The notes below the pieces were generated by a model. It saw nothing but the letters and a program-made list of their open reading frames with translations, had not been told where the DNA came from and searched no databases. 64,000 bases of DNA from Rhodanobacter sp. MP7CTX1 (lineage in GTDB: Bacteria; Pseudomonadota; Gammaproteobacteria; Xanthomonadales; Rhodanobacteraceae): assembly GCF_014205795.1 (NCBI RefSeq), contig NZ_JACHCN010000012.1:62001-126000 (forward strand), in the 5' to 3' direction. Positions within the stretch are counted from its first letter, which is position 1, and every line of letters begins with the position of its first letter. Shown here one piece after another: positions 9,765 through 18,374 of this stretch. The translations under genes were made by a program, and so were the position numbers.

Positions 9765-9980
9765 GTAGGTTGGGGTGAGCGAAGCGAAGCCCCACGTCTG
9801 TGCAGGGAGGCCGAGGCAATGTTGGGCTTCGCTGCGCTCACCCCAACCTACGGGTTGAGGCAATGTCGGGGCTCACCGCACTCACCCAACCTACGAGCCA
9901 CCGTGGCTCTTGTGGGAGCGAATTCAGTCGCGATTGGCTTGACCCCGGCTTGTGTCATCGCGATTGAAGTCACTCCCACA
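9765..9980. repeat. Cluster of extragenic inverted repeats
   Basis: A composite of palindromic repeats between two genes. GTAGGTTGGGGTGAGC at 9765 pairs with GCTCACCCCAACCTAC ending at 9851; another arm follows to about 9896 (CTCACCCAACCTAC). From about 9914 to 9980 a second palindrome reads GTGGGAGCGAATTCAGTCGC ... CACTCCCAC. The first type recurs at 39523-39606 in this window. Both resemble REP-like elements of Xanthomonadales and Pseudomonadales (inference). Confidence 0.8.
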
Positions 9981-10043
9981 GGCGAGGGTCTCCCGGTTTT
10001 CGCCGAGAATCACTGTCGCAACTACGCTATGGAGGACGGAAGA

Positions 10044-10469
10044 ATGCAGTGGATCTTTGAGCAGGAATCCGTCGACTGGGACGAGTTGTCGGAGCTCTAC
10101 CGGATGGCGCCGCCAGGAGACAAGAGGCCACAGGACCTGAAGATCGTGTTCTCCAACAGTCGCTACAAATGCTTCGTTTATGACGACGGCCATCTGATCG
10201 GCGCTGGTCGAGCCCTCGCTGACGGTATCGACTGCGCCTACCTGTGCGATATCGCAATTCATCCCGACCACCAGGGCGTGGGGCTGGGCAAGGCCATCAT
10301 CACCACGCTCAAGCAGCTCTCCGCAGGACATCGCAAGATCATCCTGTATGCCAATCCGGGAAAGGAAGGCTTCCACCGGAAACTGGGTTTTCTGCGCATG
10401 CGCACGGCGATGGCGATCTTCAGCGATCAGGATCGGGCGTTGAGGGCGGGTCTGGTCGAGGAACCCTGA
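10044..10469 (+). CDS. GNAT-family N-acetyltransferase
   Basis: Acyl-CoA N-acyltransferase of 141 residues. The ATG at 10044 follows a strong GGAGG site; the much longer upstream frame is not coding. Motif A of the GNAT fold, which binds the pyrophosphate of acetyl-CoA, is visible as LCDIAIHPDHQGVGLGKAII near 76-95, followed by LYANPGKEGFHRKLGF near 108-123. The size and layout match small stand-alone acetyltransferases that modify amines or amino acids. The substrate is unknown. It is convergent with the small gene at 10489-10863. Confidence 0.88.
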   Translation: MQWIFEQESVDWDELSELYRMAPPGDKRPQDLKIVFSNSRYKCFVYDDGHLIGAGRALADGIDCAYLCDIAIHPDHQGVGLGKAIITTLKQLSAGHRKIILYANPGKEGFHRKLGFLRMRTAMAIFSDQDRALRAGLVEEP

Positions 10470-10488
10470 TCACGTTTACTGCTCACCG

Positions 10489-10863
10489 TCAGCGCAGGTG
10501 CAGCCAATTCACATGGACGCCGTTGGCCCGATCTTCGGTGCGATGCCCTGGGCGTTCCTCGATGACCATGCCCCACACGGTGCGGACGCTGTCACCCAGG
10601 TGACAGTCCACGCGGATATGCTCGCCAGGGGTAAGCGGAAAGCGGGTTTCCAGCACCATCACCTGATCGCGCTCCCACACCAGCAACGCGGTCTTGCCAG
10701 TGGCGGCGCCCCAGCCAATATGGATCTGCACCTCCAGTGGCGAATAGGTGCCCCGGTTATCGAGCTTCCAGCTCTCGGTTTTCTGCAGCAAAGACTCCAG
10801 GTGCGGATCGCTCCAGTCCACGCGGCTGCTCGACAGCTTCGATTGATGTTTATGGTGGCTCAT
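10489..10863 (-). CDS. Hypothetical protein, possibly PilZ-like
   Basis: A soluble 124-residue protein with no signal peptide or membrane segment. The N-terminus is charged (MSHHKHQSKLSSSRVDWSDP); the C-terminal half (TPGEHIRVDCHLGDSVRTVW; GVHVNWLHLR) looks like a small beta-barrel and faintly resembles PilZ-type domains, but the canonical RxxxR and DxSxxG motifs are absent, so I assign no function. It sits alone between a convergent GNAT gene and the divergent Fnr-type regulator gene. The frame is retained as coding because it is long and the shadow frames match no known family. Confidence 0.62.
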   Translation of the reverse strand: MSHHKHQSKLSSSRVDWSDPHLESLLQKTESWKLDNRGTYSPLEVQIHIGWGAATGKTALLVWERDQVMVLETRFPLTPGEHIRVDCHLGDSVRTVWGMVIEERPGHRTEDRANGVHVNWLHLR

Positions 10864-11081
10864 GCGGGCAAATATCCCCTTGGTCGAGATGACTCACGGG
10901 ATACATCGGCAGCAACGGCAATTTCTGTAGGGCTTCCGGCAAGAAATCATCGCGATGTGGCGCTGCAGGATCCCGCTCAGGCCTGTGCGGCAAAACCGCG
11001 CATCAATGTTCTCCGGATACCACCAGGGAGGATCATGGCCTGCCGCTCATTTCAATGAAATGGATATCCAGGAACCCCGCC

Positions 11082-11825
11082 ATGCAGGCGACCCTTGCTT
11101 CGGAAACTTCGCCCCCAGCGCATACCTCGCCGCCTGGCTTTTGCGTCGGCTGCGCTTACGTGACGGGTTGCGAGGCGGGCGGTTTCGGCAAGCCGGAGCT
11201 CTCCGGTCTGCGCCACCTCGTCGAACGCACTGGGCCGTTGCGCAACGGCGAATATCTGTATCGCCCCTCGACCCCGGTTCGCGCGCTCTACGCGGTGCAG
11301 ACAGGCATGGCCAAAACCGTGATGGTGGACATCGTCGGCCGCGAAAAGGTACTGGCCTTCCACCTGCCCGGCGAAGTCATCGGGCTGGATGCCGTCTGCC
11401 AGGATCAATACGACAGCGCCGTCGTGGTGCTGGGCAAGACCCGGTTCTGCAAGTTTCCGTTCGCCGCCATCCGCCAACTCGCCCATCGCCAGACCGACGT
11501 GCAATGGCATCTGATGCAGGTGCTGAGCCGTCAGCTCCGCCAATCTCAACTTTATAGTGGCGACCATCCAGCAGAAGAACGCATGGCCAGGTTCCTGATC
11601 GATCTGCGCGATCGCCGAGCAGCGCTTGGTCTGCCGACGGAGCGCCTGCCGTTACCCATGTCACGCGCCGACATCGGCAACCATCTGGGGCTGGCAACAG
11701 AAACCGTCAGCCGCCTGCTGGCCCGCTTCCGCAATCAGGCGCTGGTCAGGATCGACCGAAAGGGGCTGGATCTGCTCGACAGCGTGAAGTTGCGCGATCT
11801 CAAACCTTCGCCACAAAAGCACTGA
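11082..11825 (+). CDS. fnr: Fnr/Anr-type oxygen-responsive transcription regulator
   Basis: Crp/Fnr-family regulator of 247 residues. With the start at 11082 (AGGAA site upstream) four cysteines fall at 21, 24, 30 and 123 (FCVGCAYVTGC; RFCKFPF), almost exactly the C20/C23/C29/C122 ligands of the oxygen-labile [4Fe-4S] cluster in Escherichia coli Fnr; the alternative start at 11055 would shift them by nine. A cyclic-nucleotide-binding-like beta roll is followed by a C-terminal winged helix (MSRADIGNHLGLATETVSRL). It should act as an anaerobic activator or repressor. Symbols anr or btr are used for orthologues in related bacteria. It is convergent with the CpxA-like gene, with only 24 bp between stops. 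Confidence 0.9.
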   Translation: MQATLASETSPPAHTSPPGFCVGCAYVTGCEAGGFGKPELSGLRHLVERTGPLRNGEYLYRPSTPVRALYAVQTGMAKTVMVDIVGREKVLAFHLPGEVIGLDAVCQDQYDSAVVVLGKTRFCKFPFAAIRQLAHRQTDVQWHLMQVLSRQLRQSQLYSGDHPAEERMARFLIDLRDRRAALGLPTERLPLPMSRADIGNHLGLATETVSRLLARFRNQALVRIDRKGLDLLDSVKLRDLKPSPQKH

Positions 11826-11849
11826 TTTGCTTTCGCCGGAGACGATGAT

Positions 11850-13115
11850 TCAGCTCGCTTCGCCGGGTAAAGGCAACATCAGTTCGAAGACGCAGCCACC
11901 GTCTATTCGCGGCAAACAGCTGATACTGCCGTGATGGTGACTGGCGATCTGCCTGACCAGCGCCAGTCCAAGCCCCCAGCCATTGCCGGTCTCTGCCGTG
12001 TTTGCGGGGCGATAGAACGGCTCGAAAATGCGTTCGCGCTCGGCTTCGGTGATGCCCGGCCCGCGATCGCTCACCTGCAGGATGCGGTTGCCTTGATTGT
12101 CCAGGGCAAGACGCGCATCCACGCCGTGGCCACCATATTTCAAGGCATTTTCGAGCAGGTTGCGTATCAGCCGTCGCAATAGCCGCCCGTCGCCGCGAAC
12201 TTCGGCGGGAACGATCTCGAATGCGATATCGAGTCGCGAGCACTCTTCCGCCACCAACACGGCGAGATCCAGCGTATCCCTTGGCAGCGCGATATCTACC
12301 GTTTCCAGTTTGCTGGCCAGCAGAATCTCCTCGATCTGTTCGCTGATTTCTGCGCAATCCTGGCGCATGCCCTGCAACAACTCAGCACGCGGCGCGGTCT
12401 CGTAAAGCTCCAGCGCAAGTCGCACGCGCGCCAGTGGCGAGCGCAATTCATGCGAGGCGTTGACCAGCATGCGGCTGTGCGCCTCGAGCAGTTTTGCGAC
12501 ACGGTCGGCCATCGCGTTGAAACTGGTGGCCAGGCCCGACACTTCATCCTGACCGGAAACCGGGGAACGTACCGCCAAGTCGCCGCCGCCGAAGCGATCC
12601 ACATCGCCGGCCAGCTCCTCGAGTCGCCGAGTCAGACGACGCACCACCGGATAGGTGCCCAGCGCAACGGCGAGCGCAATCAAGGCGAGCAACGCAAGTC
12701 CGCCGAGATGAAGATTCAGCGAAGACGTATGCATGCGGGCGACGACCACACGGCCATCGTCGAGCCGGATGATCCGCAATATGGCATTGGCGTGGATTGG
12801 CATGGTCGGCGCGGTCATGGCCGGGCCATTGATCCCGGTCTGATTGCCCGCGCCGGCCAGGCGCACTCCATGACGGTCATACAGCGCGAGACCCTCAGTC
12901 GGGGGAACCACCAGCGCGGCCAGCGACGTCTGCAGCGTAGCGGCATCGTCGTCTGGCGGGAGTGCTCTGCTGACCAGCGCCCCCATGAAACGGTCGTGGT
13001 CCGCGTCGGCCGATCGCTCGGCCGTAAATTGCCATAGCAGCGCGCTGAGGATGACCACCACCGCCAAAGACGCAAGCGTGGTCAGATAGATCCGCATGTA
13101 TAGACGCTGGATCAC
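11850..13115 (-). CDS. CpxA-like sensor histidine kinase
   Basis: Inner-membrane sensor kinase of 421 residues. Membrane helix 1 (about 10-28) and helix 2 (about 137-155) enclose a periplasmic domain of about 110 residues. A HAMP linker follows, then the phospho-accepting H222 in the box NASHELRSPLARVRLAL, an N box (NLLENALKYGG), a G1 box (DRGPGI) and a G2 box (GWGLGLALV). Its start overlaps the stop of the response regulator gene by 4 bp, and a CpxP/Spy-like gene lies upstream, so this is a Cpx-type envelope-stress sensor. The periplasmic domain is shorter and more diverged than in enterobacterial CpxA, so identity of the signal is uncertain. Confidence 0.85.
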   Translation of the reverse strand: MIQRLYMRIYLTTLASLAVVVILSALLWQFTAERSADADHDRFMGALVSRALPPDDDAATLQTSLAALVVPPTEGLALYDRHGVRLAGAGNQTGINGPAMTAPTMPIHANAILRIIRLDDGRVVVARMHTSSLNLHLGGLALLALIALAVALGTYPVVRRLTRRLEELAGDVDRFGGGDLAVRSPVSGQDEVSGLATSFNAMADRVAKLLEAHSRMLVNASHELRSPLARVRLALELYETAPRAELLQGMRQDCAEISEQIEEILLASKLETVDIALPRDTLDLAVLVAEECSRLDIAFEIVPAEVRGDGRLLRRLIRNLLENALKYGGHGVDARLALDNQGNRILQVSDRGPGITEAERERIFEPFYRPANTAETGNGWGLGLALVRQIASHHHGSISCLPRIDGGCVFELMLPLPGEAS

Positions 13116-13822
13116 AGCGACGCCTCATCGTCCTGCACGCGGGTGAACAGATAGCCGACACCGCGCAGCGTGAGGATCCGCTTGGGTTGCTTGGGATGAT
13201 CCTCGATCGCGGCGCGAATATTGGAAATATGCACGTCGATGGTGCGGTCAAACGCGTCCATCGCGCGACCCGCCACACAATCCAGCAACTGGTTTCGACT
13301 GACCACGCGACCAGCACGTTCAGCCAGCGCCAGCAGGATGTCGAATTGGTAACCGGTCAGGTTGCGGCACTCCCCATCCAGCCGAACCTGGCGCGCTTCC
13401 CGGTCGATCTCCAGTCGACCGAAGCGCAGGATCGGGTTGATCAGGGCCGTGCCTCGACGCAGAACAGTGCGCAGTCTGGCGAGCAGTTCGCGCGGATCGA
13501 ACGGTTTGGGCAGGTAGTCGTCTGCGCCCAGCTCCAGGCCGACCACACGATCGGTGGCCTCGCCCCGTGCAGTAAGCATGATGATGGGCACGCCACTGGA
13601 TTCGCGCAGCTGGGTGCATACGTCCAGGCCGTTCGCATCGGGCAGCATCAGGTCGAGGATGATCGCGTCTGGCATCGAGCGCCGCTGTTCGGCCAACCCG
13701 TCGCTGGCGGTATGCCGGGAGGTCACCTGGTAGCCGCTTTGCGAAAGATACTGTTCCAGCATCCCGCAAAGGCGTTCGTCGTCGTCGATGATCAGGATGC
13801 GTTGGGACACCGGTCGGCTCAC
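13112..13822 (-). CDS. CpxR-like OmpR/PhoB-family response regulator
   Basis: Response regulator of 236 residues. Receiver domain 1-125 with the acidic cluster D13-D15, phospho-acceptor D57 (AIILDLMLP) and the conserved K in DDYLPKPFDPREL. A winged-helix DNA-binding domain covers about 140-230 (LTGYQFDILLALAERAGRVV; FDRTIDVHISNIRAAI). It overlaps the sensor kinase gene by 4 bp and follows the CpxP/Spy-like gene by 61 bp on the same strand. The arrangement cpxP-cpxR-cpxA on one strand is compatible with an autoregulated operon; in enterobacteria cpxP is divergent instead. Confidence 0.9.
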   Translation of the reverse strand: MSRPVSQRILIIDDDERLCGMLEQYLSQSGYQVTSRHTASDGLAEQRRSMPDAIILDLMLPDANGLDVCTQLRESSGVPIIMLTARGEATDRVVGLELGADDYLPKPFDPRELLARLRTVLRRGTALINPILRFGRLEIDREARQVRLDGECRNLTGYQFDILLALAERAGRVVSRNQLLDCVAGRAMDAFDRTIDVHISNIRAAIEDHPKQPKRILTLRGVGYLFTRVQDDEASL

Positions 13823-13883
13823 TGGTTGGCGAATGCAGCTGCCATCACGGCATGAGGGCAGCTGCGAATCATAGAGCGAGACA

Positions 13884-14462
13884 TCACATGGCGTGATGAT
13901 GCGCCATGTGCGAGTCCATCATCTGGTCAATCTCCGCCCCTAGTTTCACACGCTGCGAGGGTGTCAGCACCCGGGCAACCGCGACCGCGGTGTCCGACAG
14001 GCCGCGACTGGCTGCCAGCGCCAGACGATCCTGTTCGGCACGCAGCGTTGCAACAGCCGCATCGTCGATCGGATTGGCGGTGAGCAGCGTCTTCAAGCGC
14101 CCAACGGATGCGTGGTAGTTCTGCATGTCGGCATGCTCGGTATCCATCGCCTGCTTCATGATGGCTTGGATCTGCTGCTTCTGCGCATCACTGGCTCCGG
14201 CTTCGGTCAGTACTTTGTCGAAATGCGCGTGCATCTCTTCATGCGAATGCGCACCACCATGCATCTGCTGAAAAAAGGAGCCGCTGGCTTCGGTAGTGGA
14301 GTTCGTGGTGGTTGCACGCGCAGACGGTACCGCCGTCAGATACACCGCCGTCGTACCCACGGCGATCGCGGCGGTCAACGCGAAGCTTCGCAACGCGATT
14401 GCTTTCCAGTTCGGGCCACGGGATGAAGTTGCGGACAACGCCATTGTTTTTGTGCTTTTCAT
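13884..14462 (-). CDS. CpxP/Spy-family periplasmic protein
   Basis: Exported helical protein of 192 residues. I prefer the ATG at 14462 (AGGTGG site just upstream) to the ATG 15 bp earlier. An N-terminal signal segment (about 20-45) precedes a periplasmic part rich in His and Met at both ends (MHGGAHSHEEMHAHF near the start; MMDSHMAHHHAM at the C-terminus). The LTxxQ motif of the CpxP/Spy fold is present as VLTPSQRVKL. In this family the protein acts as a chaperone and as a feedback inhibitor of the sensor kinase. The His/Met-rich ends suggest metal binding. It is the first gene of the Cpx-like set. Confidence 0.82.
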   Translation of the reverse strand: MKSTKTMALSATSSRGPNWKAIALRSFALTAAIAVGTTAVYLTAVPSARATTTNSTTEASGSFFQQMHGGAHSHEEMHAHFDKVLTEAGASDAQKQQIQAIMKQAMDTEHADMQNYHASVGRLKTLLTANPIDDAAVATLRAEQDRLALAASRGLSDTAVAVARVLTPSQRVKLGAEIDQMMDSHMAHHHAM

Positions 14463-14622
14463 AGCTGCCACCTGCATGGGAAGTGTTGGGATCGCCGCGT
14501 GGTTGATGCGCGGTCAGATGCAGCGTGGCGTGCGCAAGTTCAGGCCTGACAAGCGCCATGTAAAGTTTTATGTAGAAGCAGGATTGCATCACCGTTCTGC
14601 CTGCAGCGACTCCAACGTACCG

Positions 14623-14637
14623 CTTGCAAATCTTTAC
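14623..14637 (-). promoter_or_regulatory. Candidate CpxR box
   Basis: On the minus strand the sequence GTAAAGATTTGCAAG matches the CpxR consensus GTAAA-N5-GTAAA at the first half and partly at the second. It lies about 160 bp upstream of the CpxP/Spy-like start. A GTAAA also occurs at 14560 on the plus strand. Weak evidence, offered as a candidate autoregulatory site. Confidence 0.25.
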
Positions 14638-14727
14638 CCTGCCAAGACATTCCCCAAAGACGCGGTCGCTAGCGTGTCGGCCAGCATGACGACACCCGCC
14701 GTGCACGACCGCAGAGGAATGATTCCC

Positions 14728-15450
14728 ATGCTCCAGGATGCCGCAACCTTCACCGACCAACCCATCCAACGCACCCGCACCGCGGGTATTGTCATCGCTT
14801 CCGCCGCCGTCATCTCGACCCTCTTCGTCGCGCTAGATCACAGCGGCGGCGGCAGCAATCCGCTGGAGATTCTGCAGGGCATCGCCAGACTGCAGCTGTT
14901 GAAAGAGGTCGTACATGCCGTGGCTATCGCCAGCGTGTGCGCTTTCGCGTTCGGCTATGCGACCCTCGCACGACGACTGGGTCTACGCCGACCACTGATA
15001 CTGCTCGGTCTGACGACCTACCTTATCGGCTGCGCCGCCATGATCGGCGCAACGATCACGGATGGCTTCATCGTCACACACATAGCGGTAGATGCTATCC
15101 ACGCCGCTCCCGAACGCGTCGCCTTCGCGTACAACCTGATTCACTATGCTGGCGTGGCGCTCAATGACATGGCAAAGCTGGGCTGGATCCTGCAAGCCGT
15201 CGGGACGCTGGCATGGTCCATCGCACTTGTGCGGGAACAAGGATTCAACCAGGTGGCTGGTGTCGTCGGCATGCTGTCGAGCACACTGGTCGTCGCCCTG
15301 ATATTCGGTTCAGCAACGAATATGAGCATGACCTCCCTGCTCAGCGTGCTGCTGGCACAACTGATCTGGAATTTCGCGGCAGCCGTGCTGCTCGCGCGCG
15401 ACCCGGCCGGCGTCAACCCGTTGGCGCTACAGGAACCAGCCATTTCATGA
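14728..15450 (+). CDS. Six-helix integral membrane protein of unknown function
   Basis: Polytopic inner-membrane protein of 240 residues with about six hydrophobic helices (AGIVIASAAVISTLFVAL; VAIASVCAFAFGYATLA; LILLGLTTYLIGCAAMIGA; ILQAVGTLAWSIAL; VVGMLSSTLVVALIF; LSVLLAQLIWNFAAAVLLA). The start at 14728 follows AGAGGA by 9 nt; ATG 14686 and 14719 are in the same frame and possible. It is divergent from the Cpx-like operon across a 265-bp gap, so it could share regulation by it. A 43-bp gap separates it from the EF-hand gene downstream, a likely two-gene unit. I recognise no family and propose no function. Confidence 0.72.
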   Translation: MLQDAATFTDQPIQRTRTAGIVIASAAVISTLFVALDHSGGGSNPLEILQGIARLQLLKEVVHAVAIASVCAFAFGYATLARRLGLRRPLILLGLTTYLIGCAAMIGATITDGFIVTHIAVDAIHAAPERVAFAYNLIHYAGVALNDMAKLGWILQAVGTLAWSIALVREQGFNQVAGVVGMLSSTLVVALIFGSATNMSMTSLLSVLLAQLIWNFAAAVLLARDPAGVNPLALQEPAIS

Positions 15451-15493
15451 GGGGATGGGCTATCGTAGGATCAGGTTCCCTGCGGAGAATGTC

Positions 15494-15817
15494 ATGCCTC
15501 GTGTAATCCTCATTGCACTTGCATTCGCGGCTTACGCTGTCTTGCCGATGCCAGCCATCGCACAGAGTGGGCTCTCTGGTATCACCGAAAGCGTTCGAAC
15601 ACTGGATATCAATTTCGACGCCGCCGATGCGAATCACGACGGCCTGCTCAGCAAGGATGAAGCCAAGGCCGGGCACGTCCCCTTCATCGTCAAGAACTTC
15701 GATGCCATCGACACCAGGCACCGCGGCCTGGTGTCGAAAGACGACGTGCACCAGTTCATCCAGAGAGCGCTGATGCGCTCGCAGCCGGCGCCTGCTTCAT
15801 CAGCAAAACGGAACTGA
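15494..15817 (+). CDS. Exported EF-hand protein
   Basis: Small exported protein of 107 residues with a cleavable signal (about 1-23, cleavage after AIA). One canonical EF-hand calcium loop is present at 45-56 (DANHDGLLSKDE: D45, N47, D49, G50, E56). A second at 73-84 is degenerate, with Arg at two ligand positions (DTRHRGLVSKDD), so it probably binds one calcium. The start at 15494 follows GGAGA; the frame opens earlier at 15455. It follows the six-helix membrane protein gene closely and may be co-transcribed. Role unknown, possibly a periplasmic calcium sensor. Confidence 0.8.
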   Translation: MPRVILIALAFAAYAVLPMPAIAQSGLSGITESVRTLDINFDAADANHDGLLSKDEAKAGHVPFIVKNFDAIDTRHRGLVSKDDVHQFIQRALMRSQPAPASSAKRN

Positions 15818-15914
15818 CCGTTCACGTCGCTATGGATGGCTCGCTGAGAGAACATTCTCACTATGAGCGGGACTTTTCACAGGGTGTTGAGAAACCGGCT
15901 GCTTTCACTGGCCG

Positions 15915-16646
15915 TTATGGATTCCACGCATGCTCGGGGTAATAACGGCGCATCATGCGATCGACGTAGGCGGCAAGATTCGGATGCCTTTCCGCTGCCT
16001 GGCGTAGCGGTGTGTCGAAGAACGGCGTCAGTACCGCGGCGAGCACTCCGAAAGCGGTAGCGTCGACGCCGCTGGGCGAATCACCCATGAAGTAGGACTT
16101 GTCGCCGAGCAACTGCGACAGTGCATCGATCGAGCGCTTTCCCAGCTCGGCGATTTGCGGGGGCGTCTTTCGGCCCAGCCCCTGCGCATGTAGCTCGACG
16201 GCCTTGCGTGCCTGCAAGTCATGACGCAGTTGCGCGCGATCCGCTTCGGGCGCGCTGTCGGCGAAATGCGCCGGTCCCTTGGCGAAATTTTCGGGGTCGA
16301 TCCAGCGGAACCAGACCATGGCGAAGTAGAGATGATCTTCGAGCAACCGCTCGATCGCCCAGGATTCCGCACGCTTACGCGTATCCAGACCCTCGTCCAG
16401 ATCCACTTCGTATTTCTGCTCGATATGCGCGCGGATAAAGGTGGAGTCGCTCACCACTTCATCGTGATCGTTGATGAAAGGCAGCTTGCCATTCGGCGCC
16501 TGCGGTGGAATGGCTGATGCCCGGTCATAGGCCAAGCCAGCCATCTTCAACTGCACTTCGGTCTTGATCACGAACGGGCTGGTGTCGGTTATACCGAAAC
16601 CGGCGCGACTGGCGTACAGGGTGATGCTCGATGAAGACATGCTCAT
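15915..16646 (-). CDS. Glutathione S-transferase-fold protein (metaxin/FAXC-like)
   Basis: Soluble protein of about 243 residues with an N-terminal thioredoxin-like GST domain (ITLYASRAGFGITDTSPFVI; APNGKLPFINDHDEVVSDST) and a helical C-terminal domain (GLDTRKRAESWAIERLLEDH; YFMGDSPSGVDATAFGVLA). The pattern fits the FAXC/metaxin-like GST subfamily rather than classical bacterial GSTs. Start uncertain: ATG 16646, 16640 and 16679 are all in frame and none has a clear ribosome site. Reaction and substrate unknown. Two further GST-fold genes lie at 18375 and 23773, so this stretch is enriched in GST-fold proteins. Confidence 0.82.
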   Translation of the reverse strand: MSMSSSSITLYASRAGFGITDTSPFVIKTEVQLKMAGLAYDRASAIPPQAPNGKLPFINDHDEVVSDSTFIRAHIEQKYEVDLDEGLDTRKRAESWAIERLLEDHLYFAMVWFRWIDPENFAKGPAHFADSAPEADRAQLRHDLQARKAVELHAQGLGRKTPPQIAELGKRSIDALSQLLGDKSYFMGDSPSGVDATAFGVLAAVLTPFFDTPLRQAAERHPNLAAYVDRMMRRYYPEHAWNP

Positions 16647-16763
16647 ACTCGGCGGCAAGGTTGTGCGAAGTCTGGCCATGGACTGCTGACACCATCGTGT
16701 CAGCAGTGGTCGTTGGAACGCGCTCGATCAAACCGATGTTCGGTACGTCACCGGAATTTTCGA

Positions 16764-18155
16764 TCACTGCTGTGTCGGGTGATGAAGTGCGCTGATGACC
16801 GCGGCAATAAGATCGCCGATGCCGGTGCCGCCGTGCTGGCTGATACCCAGGCGCGCGATCACCAGATGCTCCGACGGCACGATGATGACGTACTGGCCCA
16901 TGGCGCCGCGGGCGTAGAACATGTCTTTCGGCGCTTGCGGGATGCCCCACGGCGCACCCCACACAGGCACGCTGCCTTCGTTCACCAGATTGGTCCAGAA
17001 ACCTGCTCCATAGCCGGTCTTGAGGGTTTGCGAGTGACTGTAGGCCACCCAACCTTCGGGCAGGATGCGACGTCCGTTGACCACGCCATCGTCGAGATAA
17101 AGCTGCCCGAATCGAGCAAAGTCGCGTGCCGATGCGTAGACATGGCTTGAGCCGACGGGCGTGCCGGCAAGATCGGTTTCGAAAACGGCACTGCGCATAC
17201 CCAGCGGTGCAAACAGTTGATCACGCACGAAGCGCTCCGCGTCCACCGCACCGCCGTCGCCTGCCGCATCGGCCGCGATGCGGGCAAGCAACACATAGCC
17301 GACGTTGCTATAAGCCCAAGCTGTGCCTGGCGCATGCACCAGCGGCACTGTCGCCGCATAGCGGGCCATGTCGTTCTCCAGGAAAAACATGCGCGACATG
17401 GGATTGACCGGGCCGTCGGTTTCATCGAATGGCAGGCCACTATCCATGCGCAGAAGCTGGTCGATAGTCATCGCGTGATGCGGATCGTCCAGTGACGCCC
17501 ACGCGGCCACGGGAGCGGTCTGATCCAGGCGTAGCTTGCCCTGCCTCACCAGGATGCCGATCAACGCGTTGGTGATCGACTTCGATAGCGAGTGACCCCA
17601 GATGAGGGTGTCGGGCCCGTAACCCGACGCATAGCGTTCCGCAATGATCTTGCCGTCGTGCAGCACGACGATGCCCTTGGTCAGTCGCGGCTGTGCCGGG
17701 TCGGGCTCGGCAAACGCGCGGTCGAGCGCCTGACGCAATCTCGGATCAGTGGGAACCACCACCGGTTCGGCGAAGGCACTGGTCATGGGCTGGGCCTTGA
17801 AACCCGCCGACTCGGGCAGCGCAGCATCCCCATGCACCAGCACGCATCCAAGACCCTCACGATAGACAGCACGCGCGCCATAGGCGCCAAGCACCGCACT
17901 GCGCACCTCCTGTTTCTCATGATCCACGTGATAGTGCAGCGCCCATCCAATGCTGCGCATATTCGGCAACTGCTCTTGCGCAAACATGCGGTCGGGGTCA
18001 ACGTGCGACAGGAAGGCCGCATCACAAAGCGAACGACTCACCGAGTTGGTGGCGATGGTAAGCGCCTTGCCGGCGACCGCGTTGATGAAAAGTGCCCCTG
18101 CAACGGCGATGACCAGCAGTGTCACGGCCGTGATCCTTAACGTGCGAGAAAGCAT
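16764..18155 (-). CDS. Serine beta-lactamase-family hydrolase (class C fold)
   Basis: Predicted membrane-anchored or exported serine hydrolase of 463 residues. An uncleaved-looking hydrophobic helix at 7-28 is followed by a beta-lactamase-related (PF00144-type) domain with the nucleophile motif S189-x-x-K192 (WGHSLSKSITNAL) and the Y282-S-N motif (AWAYSNVGYVLL). A C-terminal GYGAGFWTNL and GAMGQYVIIVPSE complete the fold. Family members include esterases, D-aminopeptidases and class C lactamases; this one resembles the esterase/peptidase group by context, and I do not infer antibiotic resistance. It precedes, on the opposite strand, the GST gene at 18375. Confidence 0.9.
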   Translation of the reverse strand: MLSRTLRITAVTLLVIAVAGALFINAVAGKALTIATNSVSRSLCDAAFLSHVDPDRMFAQEQLPNMRSIGWALHYHVDHEKQEVRSAVLGAYGARAVYREGLGCVLVHGDAALPESAGFKAQPMTSAFAEPVVVPTDPRLRQALDRAFAEPDPAQPRLTKGIVVLHDGKIIAERYASGYGPDTLIWGHSLSKSITNALIGILVRQGKLRLDQTAPVAAWASLDDPHHAMTIDQLLRMDSGLPFDETDGPVNPMSRMFFLENDMARYAATVPLVHAPGTAWAYSNVGYVLLARIAADAAGDGGAVDAERFVRDQLFAPLGMRSAVFETDLAGTPVGSSHVYASARDFARFGQLYLDDGVVNGRRILPEGWVAYSHSQTLKTGYGAGFWTNLVNEGSVPVWGAPWGIPQAPKDMFYARGAMGQYVIIVPSEHLVIARLGISQHGGTGIGDLIAAVISALHHPTQQ

Positions 18156-18374
18156 GAAGATCCTTCCTTGTCAGGTCGTTGTGCCTTGCCGCTGGCTGGT
18201 GCAGCATTCCGGGTGGCCTGCGGAGATTATCGCAATAGTGCGGTCGCGCGCTTCAGCTCCGCCAGGCAGGTCGCAGCAACGAGACCCTTCGGCAGTACGT
18301 CGAGGGTGGCTGTCTATTTCGCCTCGTCTCGTTCGTCATTAGGAAAAGCCCCACCACCTCGACGGAGCCGCACG

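Noticed and set aside
9765..9980. CRISPR-like array
   Set aside because: The repeats are inverted and unevenly spaced, with no regular spacers and no cas genes in the window.
9129..10469. 446-codon frame covering OsmC, reductase and GNAT regions
   Set aside because: Only its last 141 codons, after a GGAGG site at 10031, look like a protein. The rest is the shadow of two genes in other frames plus a repeat.
16764..18155. Antibiotic-resistance beta-lactamase
   Set aside because: The family is broad and includes esterases and peptidases. SxxK and YxN motifs alone do not show lactam hydrolysis.
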